Part shown: piece after piece, positions 28,216-42,349 of the stretch
How the letters are laid out: each line of letters opens with the position of its first letter
Position numbering within the stretch: the stretch's first letter is position 1
Source of the DNA: Desulfovibrio sp. 86
GTDB lineage: Bacteria > Desulfobacterota > Desulfovibrionia > Desulfovibrionales > Desulfovibrionaceae
Direction of reading: 5' to 3'
Length of the DNA: 64,000 nucleotides
Assembly (NCBI RefSeq): GCF_902702915.1
Contig: NZ_LR738849.1
Location: forward strand, 1,612,001 to 1,676,000
Program-made: the position numbers and the translations under genes
The notes under the pieces: generated by a model
Database searches by the model: none
What the model was told of the DNA's origin: nothing
What the model saw: only the letters and a program-made list of their open reading frames with translations

Positions 28216-29619
28216 TTAGCGTGAACCGCAGGAGCCTTCAAGCTTAAACTTGCCGCCGCAGTCCTCACAGGGCACGGGATAGTTCCCCGTGAAACAGGCC
28301 ATGCAGTAATTCTGCGGCTGCGCCACGGAACCGAGCAGGCCTTCGATGCTGAGATAATGCAATGAATCCACGTCCAGCTTGCGCGTTATTTCCGCCAGAT
28401 TGTGCTGGGCCGCGATAAGTTCGCCGCGCGAAGAAAAATCAATGCCGTAATAGCAGGGCGAGATGACCGGCGGGGACGAAATGCGGATGTGCACTTCTTT
28501 GGCCCCAAGCTCGCGCAGCTTTTTGACGCGGGTCATCATGGTGGTGCCGCGCACTATGCTGTCGTCAATGATGCAGATGCGCTTGCCGTCAATCATCTCG
28601 CGCACGGGATTGATCTTCACCCGCACGCCAAAGCTGCGCATGCTCTGCGAAGGCTGGATAAAGGTACGCCCCACATAGTGATTGCGTATCATGGCATGCT
28701 CGTACGGCAGGCCCGAACACTGGGCGAAACCCAGGGCAGGATAGATGCCGGAATCGGGAAAGGGCATGACAAAATCCACGTCCGGCGTGGATTCATTGGC
28801 CAGGTTGCAGCCCATTTTTTTACGGCACAGGTAGACCTGCTCGTCAAACACATAGGAGTCGGGCCTGGCGAAATACACCAGCTCGAAAATGCACTGGGCG
28901 GGCTTTTTGGGCATGGGCTGGATAAGGCTCTCACTGCGCACGCTGTTGCCCTCGACCACCACCACTTCACCCGGAGCCACCGAGCGGACGAACTCCGCCT
29001 CCAGCAGGTCAAAGGCGCAGGTCTCGGACGCAAAGACGTGGCTTCCGTCCATGCGGCCCAGGGCCAGGGGATGAAAGCCGTGGGGGTCGCGCACGGCCAC
29101 GAGGATGCCGTCCATCATGACCAGCAGGCAGTACGCGCCGCGCACCCTGTAGCAGGCCTCCTTGACGGCTCCCGGCAAATCGTTGTGGCGCAGGGCGCGC
29201 ACCAGCAGATGCATGAACACTTCCGTGTCGTTGCTGGTGGAAAAAATGGCCCCTTCGTTTTCAAGGTCTTCGCGCAACTGCCCGGCATTGACCAGGTTGC
29301 CGTTATGGGCCAGCGCAATGGCCCTGCCCTTGTAGGTGGTCAGAAAAGGCTGGGCATTACCGGCAGAAGAACTGCCCGTGGTGGAATAGCGCACATGCCC
29401 CACAGCGTTGCGGCCCGTGAGCTTTTTCAGGCTGGCTTCGGTAAAAACGTCGGGCACAAGGCCCATGCCCTTGTGTTCGTGCACGCCGTCCTTGTCAAAA
29501 GTGACTATACCTGCACTTTCCTGCCCCCGGTGCTGCTGGGCGTAAAGGCCGAAGTAGGCCAGACGGGCAGCCTCGTCGTGGTCATAAATGCCGAAAACAC
29601 CGCATTCGTGCTTAATCAT
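28216..29619 (-). CDS. purF: Amidophosphoribosyltransferase
   Basis: This is the first committed enzyme of purine synthesis: PRPP plus glutamine gives phosphoribosylamine. The Ntn glutaminase nucleophile is Cys6 in HECGVFGIYDHDEAARL, so a five-residue leader would have to be removed. QHRGQESAG is typical. The PRPP loop is CIIDDSIVRGTT. The C-terminal NYCMACFTGNYP, with Cys-x2-Cys, plus CIFELVYFARPDS and SPCYYGIDF, match the Fe-S cluster ligands of Bacillus-type PurF. Length is 467 residues. It starts five bases after the TPR lipoprotein stop. Confidence 0.97.
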   Translation of the reverse strand: MIKHECGVFGIYDHDEAARLAYFGLYAQQHRGQESAGIVTFDKDGVHEHKGMGLVPDVFTEASLKKLTGRNAVGHVRYSTTGSSSAGNAQPFLTTYKGRAIALAHNGNLVNAGQLREDLENEGAIFSTSNDTEVFMHLLVRALRHNDLPGAVKEACYRVRGAYCLLVMMDGILVAVRDPHGFHPLALGRMDGSHVFASETCAFDLLEAEFVRSVAPGEVVVVEGNSVRSESLIQPMPKKPAQCIFELVYFARPDSYVFDEQVYLCRKKMGCNLANESTPDVDFVMPFPDSGIYPALGFAQCSGLPYEHAMIRNHYVGRTFIQPSQSMRSFGVRVKINPVREMIDGKRICIIDDSIVRGTTMMTRVKKLRELGAKEVHIRISSPPVISPCYYGIDFSSRGELIAAQHNLAEITRKLDVDSLHYLSIEGLLGSVAQPQNYCMACFTGNYPVPCEDCGGKFKLEGSCGSR

Positions 29620-29624
29620 AAGCC

Positions 29625-30461
29625 TTACTTCTTCAGTTTTTTGCGCAGATGCGCAATGCGATTGTCGATGACCGACGGATTGGGATATGCGTCGCGCGCC
29701 AGTTCAAATTGTTTCAATGCTTCGCCGTTCTTACCCAGTTGCTCAAGGGCGTCCGCCAGCAGATACCCGGCAAGACCGCGTACGCTCTGGTCAGGGTCAC
29801 TGTCCAGAATCTGCTGCGAAAGGCCGGACACTTCCTGCCAGCGTTCCCGTGCCATGTTCTGGTCAGCCAGATCATACATGCACATGATCTTGTCGTGGTC
29901 CGGCAGGGGCAGGGCCAGACATTGCTGCAGGGTGTCCTCGCCAGCGTCAAACCGCCGCAGGCTGAACTGCATGGCCGCCAGACGCCTGTACCCTTCAAGC
30001 ACCTGCTGCGGACTCAGCCCGCCAAGGCCGATATAGGCGCTCCACATGTCCACGGCACGCCCATAGCGGTGCAGGCCCTCATACACTTCAGCCATGCGCT
30101 TCAGGATGACGGCGCTGCGGACGTCGTCGTCCAGATATTCTTCCTGCATGGTTTCAAGGTACTCAAGACTCGCGCGCGGCTCCTGCCCGGCGGCGTTGAC
30201 CACCACAAGCAGTTGCTGCCATGCCTCCCACCTTTTGTCGGCGTCCTGACTGTCCTGCGATTCACGCAGGTACCGCTCAAGCAGCCTTTCGGCAAGCGAC
30301 CACTGCCGTTGCGATACAGCCTCCCGCGCCTGGGAAAGGTCGTCGCCTTTCAGGGCCGGGCCGTCACAGCCCGCAAGCCAGAAACACAGGCACCAGAGCA
30401 GGCACAGCGCAAAACCCCGCAAACGGGGCCGCCATGCGCCCTCCTGCCCTGTAACCGCCAC
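29625..30461 (-). CDS. TPR-repeat lipoprotein
   Basis: This is a predicted lipoprotein with tetratricopeptide-like helices. The signal segment FALCLLWCLCFWLAGC ends at the lipidated Cys. About six TPR-like helical pairs follow, for example EAVSQRQWSLAERLLERYL and GLAGYLLADALEQLGKNGEA. The frame is open up to an ATG at 30542, 14 bases after gyrA. I prefer the GTG at 30461 because a 56-residue leader before the lipobox would be unusual and that upstream part runs through a G7/C7 hairpin. It lies between gyrA and purF and is probably an assembly or scaffold factor (inference). Confidence 0.75.
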   Translation of the reverse strand: MAVTGQEGAWRPRLRGFALCLLWCLCFWLAGCDGPALKGDDLSQAREAVSQRQWSLAERLLERYLRESQDSQDADKRWEAWQQLLVVVNAAGQEPRASLEYLETMQEEYLDDDVRSAVILKRMAEVYEGLHRYGRAVDMWSAYIGLGGLSPQQVLEGYRRLAAMQFSLRRFDAGEDTLQQCLALPLPDHDKIMCMYDLADQNMARERWQEVSGLSQQILDSDPDQSVRGLAGYLLADALEQLGKNGEALKQFELARDAYPNPSVIDNRIAHLRKKLKK

Positions 30462-30489
30462 AAGCCGCCCCCAAGCGCCCTGCGGCGAC

Positions 30490-30512
30490 CGGGGGGGCGC
30501 AACGGCCCCCCC
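30490..30512 (-). terminator. G/C hairpin between gyrA and the TPR gene
   Basis: GGGGGGG and CCCCCCC arms surround a short loop, right after the gyrA stop codon. The T-tract is weak, so it may act as a partial terminator or a mRNA stabiliser between gyrA and the downstream genes. Confidence 0.45.
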
Positions 30513-30556
30513 GAACCCCTGTTTCTCAACAGTGAAAAACATGCCGCAAGGCCTTA

Positions 30557-33145
<2,589 letters not shown>

Positions 33146-33417
33146 TGCGGGCCTCGCTGCGTTTTTTGAGGGGCAAGGGAACCGCCGTTTCCGACGATTG
33201 GGGGGCTACCCCCCTGAAACCCCTTTTCAAGTGGTATAGCGCGAAAAAAAGCCGACTGCCGGTCAATATTCTCGCGCCATAACAAAAATAAAAAATCTAC
33301 CGGAAGAAACCATAGGGGGGCTTGGCCTGACCATGGCCCCCTGAAACACGCTCTTCCAACAGTATCAGTTCAAATGACAAATTGAAGTGCAAAGCATTTC
33401 AATTTGATCTTGTCCAG
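33146..33417. other. Gap upstream of gyrA with a short G/C hairpin
   Basis: GGGGGG-CTA-CCCCCC lies at 33200-33214, and a related GGGGGG/CCCCCTGAAAC block is at about 33315-33344. AT-rich sequence at 33280-33300 may hold the gyrA promoter. No ORF with coding character is seen. Confidence 0.4.
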
Positions 33418-33567
33418 GGAAGCACTGAGTAAAGAGCTTCCTGGAAACGCGCAGGTATTTCGTTTGGCAAGGCGCGATCTTTTTTCAAGCAGGAGTGGAC
33501 TCTTCCGTCCTCAACTGTTTCAAAAAAAGTGAAGCAACGCGACCAAACGGAATAAACCAGCGTTTCC
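33418..33567 (-). repeat. MITE-like 150-bp repeat, copy 2
   Basis: GGAAGCACTGAGTAAAGAGC to CAGCGTTTCC, with the same imperfect terminal inverted repeats as copies 1 and 3. It is in the gyrB-gyrA gap, in the same orientation relative to the gene upstream (gyrB, minus strand). The minus-strand ORF through it (ETLVYSVW, FFETVEDGRVHSC) matches the translations of copies 1 and 3. Confidence 0.88.
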
Positions 33568-33568
33568 C

Positions 33569-37276
<3,708 letters not shown>

Positions 37277-37425
37277 AAATTCTTTCCTTAACTATTATTA
37301 GCGCTGTTTCTATGTGCGTAATTTATAAAACGCATTGTAAAAACTGAACTTTTTATGGAACACTCCAGGTTGCGTTCAGGGAACGCCGGGAACAACCACC
37401 TGGGATATCCAGCAGCAGCGAGGGG

Positions 37426-38826
37426 TCAGGGTGTTTTTAATTCAAGTTCTGTCACTAACGTTTGGACCCTTTTGTCACTAACTAGAAGTTTGTTAATCTT
37501 TTTAATGGAATGGATGACAGTACTATGGTCACGTCCGCCAAAAGCCCTGCCAAGTTCCGGGTAGGAAAGCCCCAGTTTTTTACGGCAGACGTACATGGCA
37601 ATCTGCCGGGCCAGCACCAGATCAGGCCGGCGCTTGACGCCAAGAACGTCTTCGGTCTTGAGGTTAAGACTCTTGGCCACATCGGACAGAATTTCGCGGC
37701 AGCCAGGCATTTTTTCAGCCACGCCCGTGCGCACGATATTTTCCAGGTCTATCTGGGTCAGATTGTGGCCTTTGACCGCGCAATACGCGCCGACCTTGAG
37801 CATGAGCCCCTGTAAAAGACGGAACTGCGAACAGCGCTGCGCAAGAAAAAGCAGCTGTTCGCGGGTAAGGGGCAGGCGGCGCTCCTTGCACATGAGTTGC
37901 AGATAGCGCAGCCGCACATCAAGGTCAGGTTCCATCAATTCCACCACAAGGCCGCTTTCAAGCCGGGAACGCAGGCGTTCGTCCAGGGTCTTGAGCGTTT
38001 GCGGGTGGCCGGAACAGGCAAAAATCATGCGGGCGGCGGCTCTGCCCCTGCCTTCCTTACGCAGGGGCGTGCAGCACGAGAAAGCGCCGCCCTGCTGCTG
38101 GGCAGGGGAAACGCCGGTCTCCTGCCTGCCGGGACAGGCGTCCATACAAGCCACAAGGTTGCCCTGCCAGCCGCTGTGACCCGACATGTCCTGTATGTCG
38201 TCCAGAATGAGGACATCGTAGCGCTGCCAGAAAAGTTCGGGCCTTTTGGCCCACACCGTGTCTTCAGTGCAAAAACGGGCCGCATTGGCGCAGACCATGC
38301 GCGCCGTGTCCGTGGTGCGCGCCAGCGTGGCTGCAATGGCTTGCAGGAGATGGCTTTTACCCGTGCCGCTGCGCCCGCAGACCAGAAAAGGATTATAGGC
38401 CGTGGATTCGGTGTGTTCGGCAATTTCTCTGGCCGTGACCAAAGGAAAGGTGTTTTTGTTGTTAAAAATGAACCCGGCAAAAGGGTCTTCACGGGTGGCT
38501 TCGCTCGCGGCGCTGTCAGAGCCGGAATCCGCGCTGCCGGGCATGTGGGCAGGCATGTGGGCTTCCACAGCCTGCGCCTGAGGTGCGGCGCGCTCGTAGA
38601 CGATTTGCGGAGCCGGCCTTGCGCTCAGTCCTTCAAAGTGGTGGTTGAGGGCCTCTTCAAAGGCGGCGCGCTTGTGGCGGCTGAACCATGCCGCGAAATA
38701 CATGTGCGGAAAAACCACCCGCAGAGTGTTCTCTTCCTGGCGCAGTGTAAGGCTGTCCAGCCAGGAGGTTTCCCCCGCGATGGCCTGATGCTCCGCCAGT
38801 ATGTCCCGCAACTCGTTTTTCAGCAT
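37426..38826 (-). CDS. dnaA: Replication initiator DnaA (divergent)
   Basis: This AAA+ initiator opens oriC. The 466-residue protein has an N-terminal DnaB-binding domain, a short Ala/Ser linker (about 80-115), Walker A GRSGTGKS (151-158), Walker B LILDDIQ (206-212) and the box-binding signature GGRDHSTVIHSIKKI (430-444). It diverges from the norm: the usual GGVGLGKTH is changed. Between Walker B and sensor I lies a Cys/Gln/Arg-rich insertion (about 225-268, including FSCCTPLRKEG). The ATG at 38826 fits the family; the open frame upstream has no homology. It is divergent from the M23 gene, across the probable origin. Confidence 0.93.
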   Translation of the reverse strand: MLKNELRDILAEHQAIAGETSWLDSLTLRQEENTLRVVFPHMYFAAWFSRHKRAAFEEALNHHFEGLSARPAPQIVYERAAPQAQAVEAHMPAHMPGSADSGSDSAASEATREDPFAGFIFNNKNTFPLVTAREIAEHTESTAYNPFLVCGRSGTGKSHLLQAIAATLARTTDTARMVCANAARFCTEDTVWAKRPELFWQRYDVLILDDIQDMSGHSGWQGNLVACMDACPGRQETGVSPAQQQGGAFSCCTPLRKEGRGRAAARMIFACSGHPQTLKTLDERLRSRLESGLVVELMEPDLDVRLRYLQLMCKERRLPLTREQLLFLAQRCSQFRLLQGLMLKVGAYCAVKGHNLTQIDLENIVRTGVAEKMPGCREILSDVAKSLNLKTEDVLGVKRRPDLVLARQIAMYVCRKKLGLSYPELGRAFGGRDHSTVIHSIKKINKLLVSDKRVQTLVTELELKTP

Positions 38827-39108
38827 AGTTCTATGTTCAGTGCCCGTACAGGGCGTGCCCTGTGGATAAAGGCTTGATCCGCAGGGTTGTTCCCGGCCCC
38901 GTTTTTTTCGGCTTCCGCCATACAGGAACAAGGGATGTTCATAACACAAAAGATGAACGCAAACAAGTGGCGCGTCCTGACCCGCAAGGAGGGCAGCTTG
39001 TGGACAACTGTGGAAAACCGCACGCTTTCTGGCAGGCCTGGCAGTAACCACATATCCTGCCCGCATCTTTGCGGCGCGGCAGGGGATATCTGTACTGCGG
39101 GCTGCTTT
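38827..39108. promoter_or_regulatory. Probable oriC, with DnaA boxes
   Basis: TGTGGATAA (38871-38879) is an exact DnaA box on the reverse strand. TGTGGACAA (38999-39007) and TGTGGAAAA (39009-39017) are one mismatch away and lie almost end to end. The site is between divergent dnaA and M23 genes, with genes on both sides running away from it, as expected at an origin. An AT-rich unwinding element is not clear. This is inferred from position and boxes. Confidence 0.65.
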
Positions 39109-39210
39109 AGAGCAATTTCAAAATGAAATTGCTCTGGCGGAGGCGGGAGCAGACGCCCGCCGCAGACGCTCGCGCAGAGGCGCAAGCGCAGCCTCAGCAG
39201 TGCTTAGCGC
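39109..39210. repeat. Palindromic repeat downstream of the oriC boxes
   Basis: TTTAGAGCAATTTCAAAATG with AAATTGCTCTGGCGG forms a hairpin (39109-39139), followed by GCGGGAGCAGACGCCCGC as at 13225 and, inverted, at 44375. It lies between the divergent dnaA and M23 genes. The ORF that starts inside it at 39123 and runs into the M23 gene is not a real start. Confidence 0.7.
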
Positions 39211-39320
39211 AATGTGCTGGCCGCAGTACTGCCGTATTTTTCGGGCAACGCGGCTGGCCCAAATCCCCTGAACTGGACAAGGCTTGTCCCCATGGGTATA
39301 AGCTCTCAATGGGGTTTACG

Positions 39321-40895
39321 ATGAAAAGACTATGGTTGATTGGGGCTCTGCTGCTGGTGCTGCTGGGTTTTGTTCTGGCGCGCCATGCCGGGGTGCCCTC
39401 TTTTATATCCGGCAACGGGGCTGCGCCGCAACAGGAACAGACCACAACGGCGGACAGCGGCGCTGTCGGTGAAAACGCCGCTCCGGACGCGGCCCGGCCT
39501 TCCGGGCCTGAAACAGACGCCGCATCCCACCCGGATTCCGTTGCTCAAGATTCTTCCTCTCCCCAAAAAACAGGCGTCGCCAGTGCAACCGGCTCGACAG
39601 CAGGGCAGACAGCCGATGGCGCTGGCCCGGATTCAGCCAATGGCGCCGAAGCCGCCACTGGAGCCGAAGCCGATACCGACGCCGTGGACGCAGGGGCCGC
39701 GCCCGGCGAGGCGGTGGTCAGGGGAACCTTTGAAAAAGGCGATACTGTCAGCAAGGTGCTTGAAAGCGCCGGTGGCCAGGGTGTGCAGCAGTATGTCAGC
39801 GCCGCCCGCCAGGTTTTTTCCATGCGTTCTTTCCGCGAAGGCCAGCCCTATCTTGTTGTGACCGACAAGGAATCCGGGCAGGTCAAACGCTTTGAATACG
39901 AGATAGACAGCCGCCGCCGCCTCGTGGTGGAAGGAAGCGAAAATCCCGCCGCGCGCGTGGAGCCCATCGAGTACGTGGTGCTGCTGAGTTCGGTTGAAGG
40001 CAGCATCAGCGACAACCTTTTTCAGGCCGTGGCGGATTTGGGCGAAAGCCCGCAGATGGCCCTCAAACTGGCTGATCTTTTCGGCTCTGAAATCAACTTC
40101 ATCCGTGATCTGCAGCCTGGCGACTCTTTTTCCGTCCTGGTGGAAAAGCGCTACCGGGACAGCGAATACAAGGGCTATGGGCGCATTCTTGCCGCCCACT
40201 TCACCAACAAGGGCAAAACCTTTGAGGCCTACCTCTTTCGTGACGGCAACCAGCGGGCCGAATATTATAACCGCAAAGGCGAAAACCTGCGCAAAACCTT
40301 GCTGCAGGCTCCTCTGGCCTTCACGCGCATAAGCTCCCGCTTTACAAACAGCCGTTTGCACCCCATATTGAATTATACGCGGGCTCACCACGGCGTGGAC
40401 TACGCCGCGCCCACGGGAACGCCCGTCAAGGCCGTCGGTGAAGGCGTGGTGACACAGCGCGGCTGGGCCGGAGGCTATGGCAACCAGATCATCGTCAAGC
40501 ACTCTGCCAGTCTTGAGTCCATGTATGCCCATCTTTCGGGCTACGCGCGGGGGCTGGCCACGGGCCAGCGGGTGCGTCAGGGACAGGTCATAGGATTTGT
40601 GGGCAGCACGGGCCTGGCCACCGGGCCGCACCTGGATTTCCGGCTTCGGCAGAACGGGAAGTTCATTGACCCCACCAAGGCCATCAACCCGCGTGGCGAG
40701 CCGGTTCCCAAAAGGGCCATGGCGGAATTTGAAAAGACGGTGGCCCTGGAACTGGCCTATCTCAAGGGAGAAAAAAATCTCTCGGAATACGCGGTGGACA
40801 GTGTGGTGCCGGATGCGCCCGTAGCGCCCGTTGCCGCGCCCGAAAAGCCCGTGAATAAAGAAAAGAGCAAACCCGCCAGGAAGAGTCGGCGCTGA
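39321..40895 (+). CDS. M23-family (LytM) murein endopeptidase, membrane-anchored
   Basis: This is a predicted D,D-endopeptidase or its activator in the periplasm. A short cytoplasmic tail and one membrane segment (about residues 5-22) precede an Ala/Thr/Gly/Glu-rich linker. An OapA/MepM-like N-terminal region follows, containing FEKGDTVSKVLESAGG. The M23 domain (about 310-440) has HHGVDYAAPTGTPV and HLDF with the zinc-ligand His and Asp. A Pro/Lys tail ends the protein. The ATG at 39321 gives a normal signal anchor; another is four codons upstream. It faces dnaA across the origin. Confidence 0.9.
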   Translation: MKRLWLIGALLLVLLGFVLARHAGVPSFISGNGAAPQQEQTTTADSGAVGENAAPDAARPSGPETDAASHPDSVAQDSSSPQKTGVASATGSTAGQTADGAGPDSANGAEAATGAEADTDAVDAGAAPGEAVVRGTFEKGDTVSKVLESAGGQGVQQYVSAARQVFSMRSFREGQPYLVVTDKESGQVKRFEYEIDSRRRLVVEGSENPAARVEPIEYVVLLSSVEGSISDNLFQAVADLGESPQMALKLADLFGSEINFIRDLQPGDSFSVLVEKRYRDSEYKGYGRILAAHFTNKGKTFEAYLFRDGNQRAEYYNRKGENLRKTLLQAPLAFTRISSRFTNSRLHPILNYTRAHHGVDYAAPTGTPVKAVGEGVVTQRGWAGGYGNQIIVKHSASLESMYAHLSGYARGLATGQRVRQGQVIGFVGSTGLATGPHLDFRLRQNGKFIDPTKAINPRGEPVPKRAMAEFEKTVALELAYLKGEKNLSEYAVDSVVPDAPVAPVAAPEKPVNKEKSKPARKSRR

Positions 40896-40923
40896 CGACG
40901 CCGCCCCCGCAAGGAGGGCAGCC

Positions 40924-41148
40924 ATGATGTACTTTGAACCCATGTCCGGTCTGGCCGTGGTGGTGCAGAACACCCCGCCCGACACATCGGATGTCATCTC
41001 CTATCCGCCTTCCGTCATCAATGACGGCACGGCTGCGGCCGACCAGCTTTTGTCCGCAGAAAGCGCCCAGTCATTCATGCAGATGCAGTTCAGAATGTCC
41101 GCCGCGAACATCCTTGGCCTGGGAGCCGTCACCAGCGGCTGGGCCTGA
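40924..41148 (+). CDS. Small hypothetical protein (74 aa)
   Basis: I recognise no family. It reads MMYFEPMSGLAVVVQNTPPD and continues with a Ser/Ala-rich, Met-rich helix (SFMQMQFRMSAANILGLG). It starts with a strong AAGGAGG site 28 bases after the M23 stop and ends just before a strong terminator, so it is probably a real, co-transcribed gene. No signal peptide or Cys motif is visible. Confidence 0.6.
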   Translation: MMYFEPMSGLAVVVQNTPPDTSDVISYPPSVINDGTAAADQLLSAESAQSFMQMQFRMSAANILGLGAVTSGWA

Positions 41149-41171
41149 TTTTATAAAACAAACAGCGCGAT

Positions 41172-41225
41172 AAACCCGCCGCAATTCCGGCCTGAAAACA
41201 GGTTGAGGATTGCGGCGGGTTTTTT
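41172..41225 (+). terminator. Intrinsic terminator after the small ORF
   Basis: AAACCCGCCGCAATTCC pairs with GATTGCGGCGGGTTT across a GGCCTGAAAACAGGTTGAG loop and runs into T7. It ends the M23 gene and the small ORF. An AT-rich stretch, 41238-41290, follows. Confidence 0.9.
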
Positions 41226-41339
41226 TAGCCTGAAAAATGTGAATAACTTATATAACTATTAAAAATAATTAATTATTTTTTATATATGGCAAAAGGTGCC
41301 GGGGCTAGCCCGGGCTACGTGTCTTGCCCTCGCAGTCTG

Positions 41340-42113
41340 TCAGTTTTTGTTCAGCAGCTTTGCGGCAAAGGCCGCCGCGCCAAAGCCGTTATCTATGTTG
41401 AGGGTGGCCACGCCGGGTACGCATGTGCTGAGCATGGTGGAAAGGGCGGCAAACCCCCCTGCTCCGACGCCGTATCCCACCGATGTGGGCACAGCCAGAA
41501 CCGGGCAGGAAACAAGGCCGGCCAGCACCCCTGGCAACGCGCCTTCCATACCGGCAACGGCAATGATGACCCGCGCCTTGCGCAGGGCTTCCACATGGGC
41601 TGTGAGCCTGTCAAGACCGGCCACGCCCACGTCTGAGACAAGACCGCAATCTTTGTCCCAGAAAGCCAGGCAGCAGTATGCCTCAAGGGCCACAGGAATA
41701 TCCGCCGCTCCTGCGGTCACAATCATGACTTCGCCCTCTTGCGGCCAGGGGGGCTGTACGGCCCTGGCAAATTTCGAGGAACCGCCAAGGGCGAAAAGCC
41801 GGGAGTCGGGCCAGTAACTGCCCACGGAAAAGCGCTCTTCAAGCAGCGCGGCCTGATGAGGATTCACGCGGCTGACCAGCACTGGGCCGTGATGCGACAG
41901 CCCCTCCACAGCGGCCAGCAGGGCAGCGTCGCTTTTTCCCTGGGCCAGAACCACTTCGGAAAGGCTGGTGCGCAAGGCGCGCTGCGGGTCAAGGGTAAGC
42001 CCGTGCAGGGTATCCCGCACAGCCTGTGTGCCAAGAAGTTCCAGGGCGTTTTCTGGCTTGAGGCCGCCTGTGGACACCTGTTCCAGAATTTTGAGTAATT
42101 GGGGTTTGGACAT
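41340..42113 (-). CDS. larB: Nickel pincer cofactor biosynthesis protein LarB
   Basis: LarB is a PurE-like carboxylase/hydrolase that turns nicotinic acid adenine dinucleotide into the precursor of the nickel pincer cofactor used by lactate racemase and related enzymes. The PurE-like fold is seen as MIVTAGAADIPVALEA, ARVIIAVAGMEGALPGVLAGL and VPTSVGYGVGAGGFAAL. Length is 257 residues. LarC or LarE genes are not visible near it. It is convergent with the small ORF and divergent from the sigma-54 activator gene. Confidence 0.92.
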   Translation of the reverse strand: MSKPQLLKILEQVSTGGLKPENALELLGTQAVRDTLHGLTLDPQRALRTSLSEVVLAQGKSDAALLAAVEGLSHHGPVLVSRVNPHQAALLEERFSVGSYWPDSRLFALGGSSKFARAVQPPWPQEGEVMIVTAGAADIPVALEAYCCLAFWDKDCGLVSDVGVAGLDRLTAHVEALRKARVIIAVAGMEGALPGVLAGLVSCPVLAVPTSVGYGVGAGGFAALSTMLSTCVPGVATLNIDNGFGAAAFAAKLLNKN

Positions 42114-42349
42114 GCCCCTTTGTATACGGCAGGCTTTGCCTCTTGTCAGCAGTGTTGTGCGTCCGGCAGCGGCGCGGCAGCTCCGCGTTCTTGCCGTGCG
42201 GACGTCTGTTCACGCAGCCGCCCGAGCAGGAGACTGACAATGCAAAAGGTACATTGCTCTCTGCGTGCGGGGGCGCATCTATGTAAAGTTTTACTGTCTT
42301 TTGGCATCCCTTGGTTGCATTGTATCGCACGACACGGTAAGAAAAATTC

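Noticed and set aside
42297..42325. TTGGCATCCCTTGGTTGCAT as a sigma-54 promoter upstream of 42350
   Set aside because: The spacing between the GG and GC elements is two bases too long, which is not tolerated.
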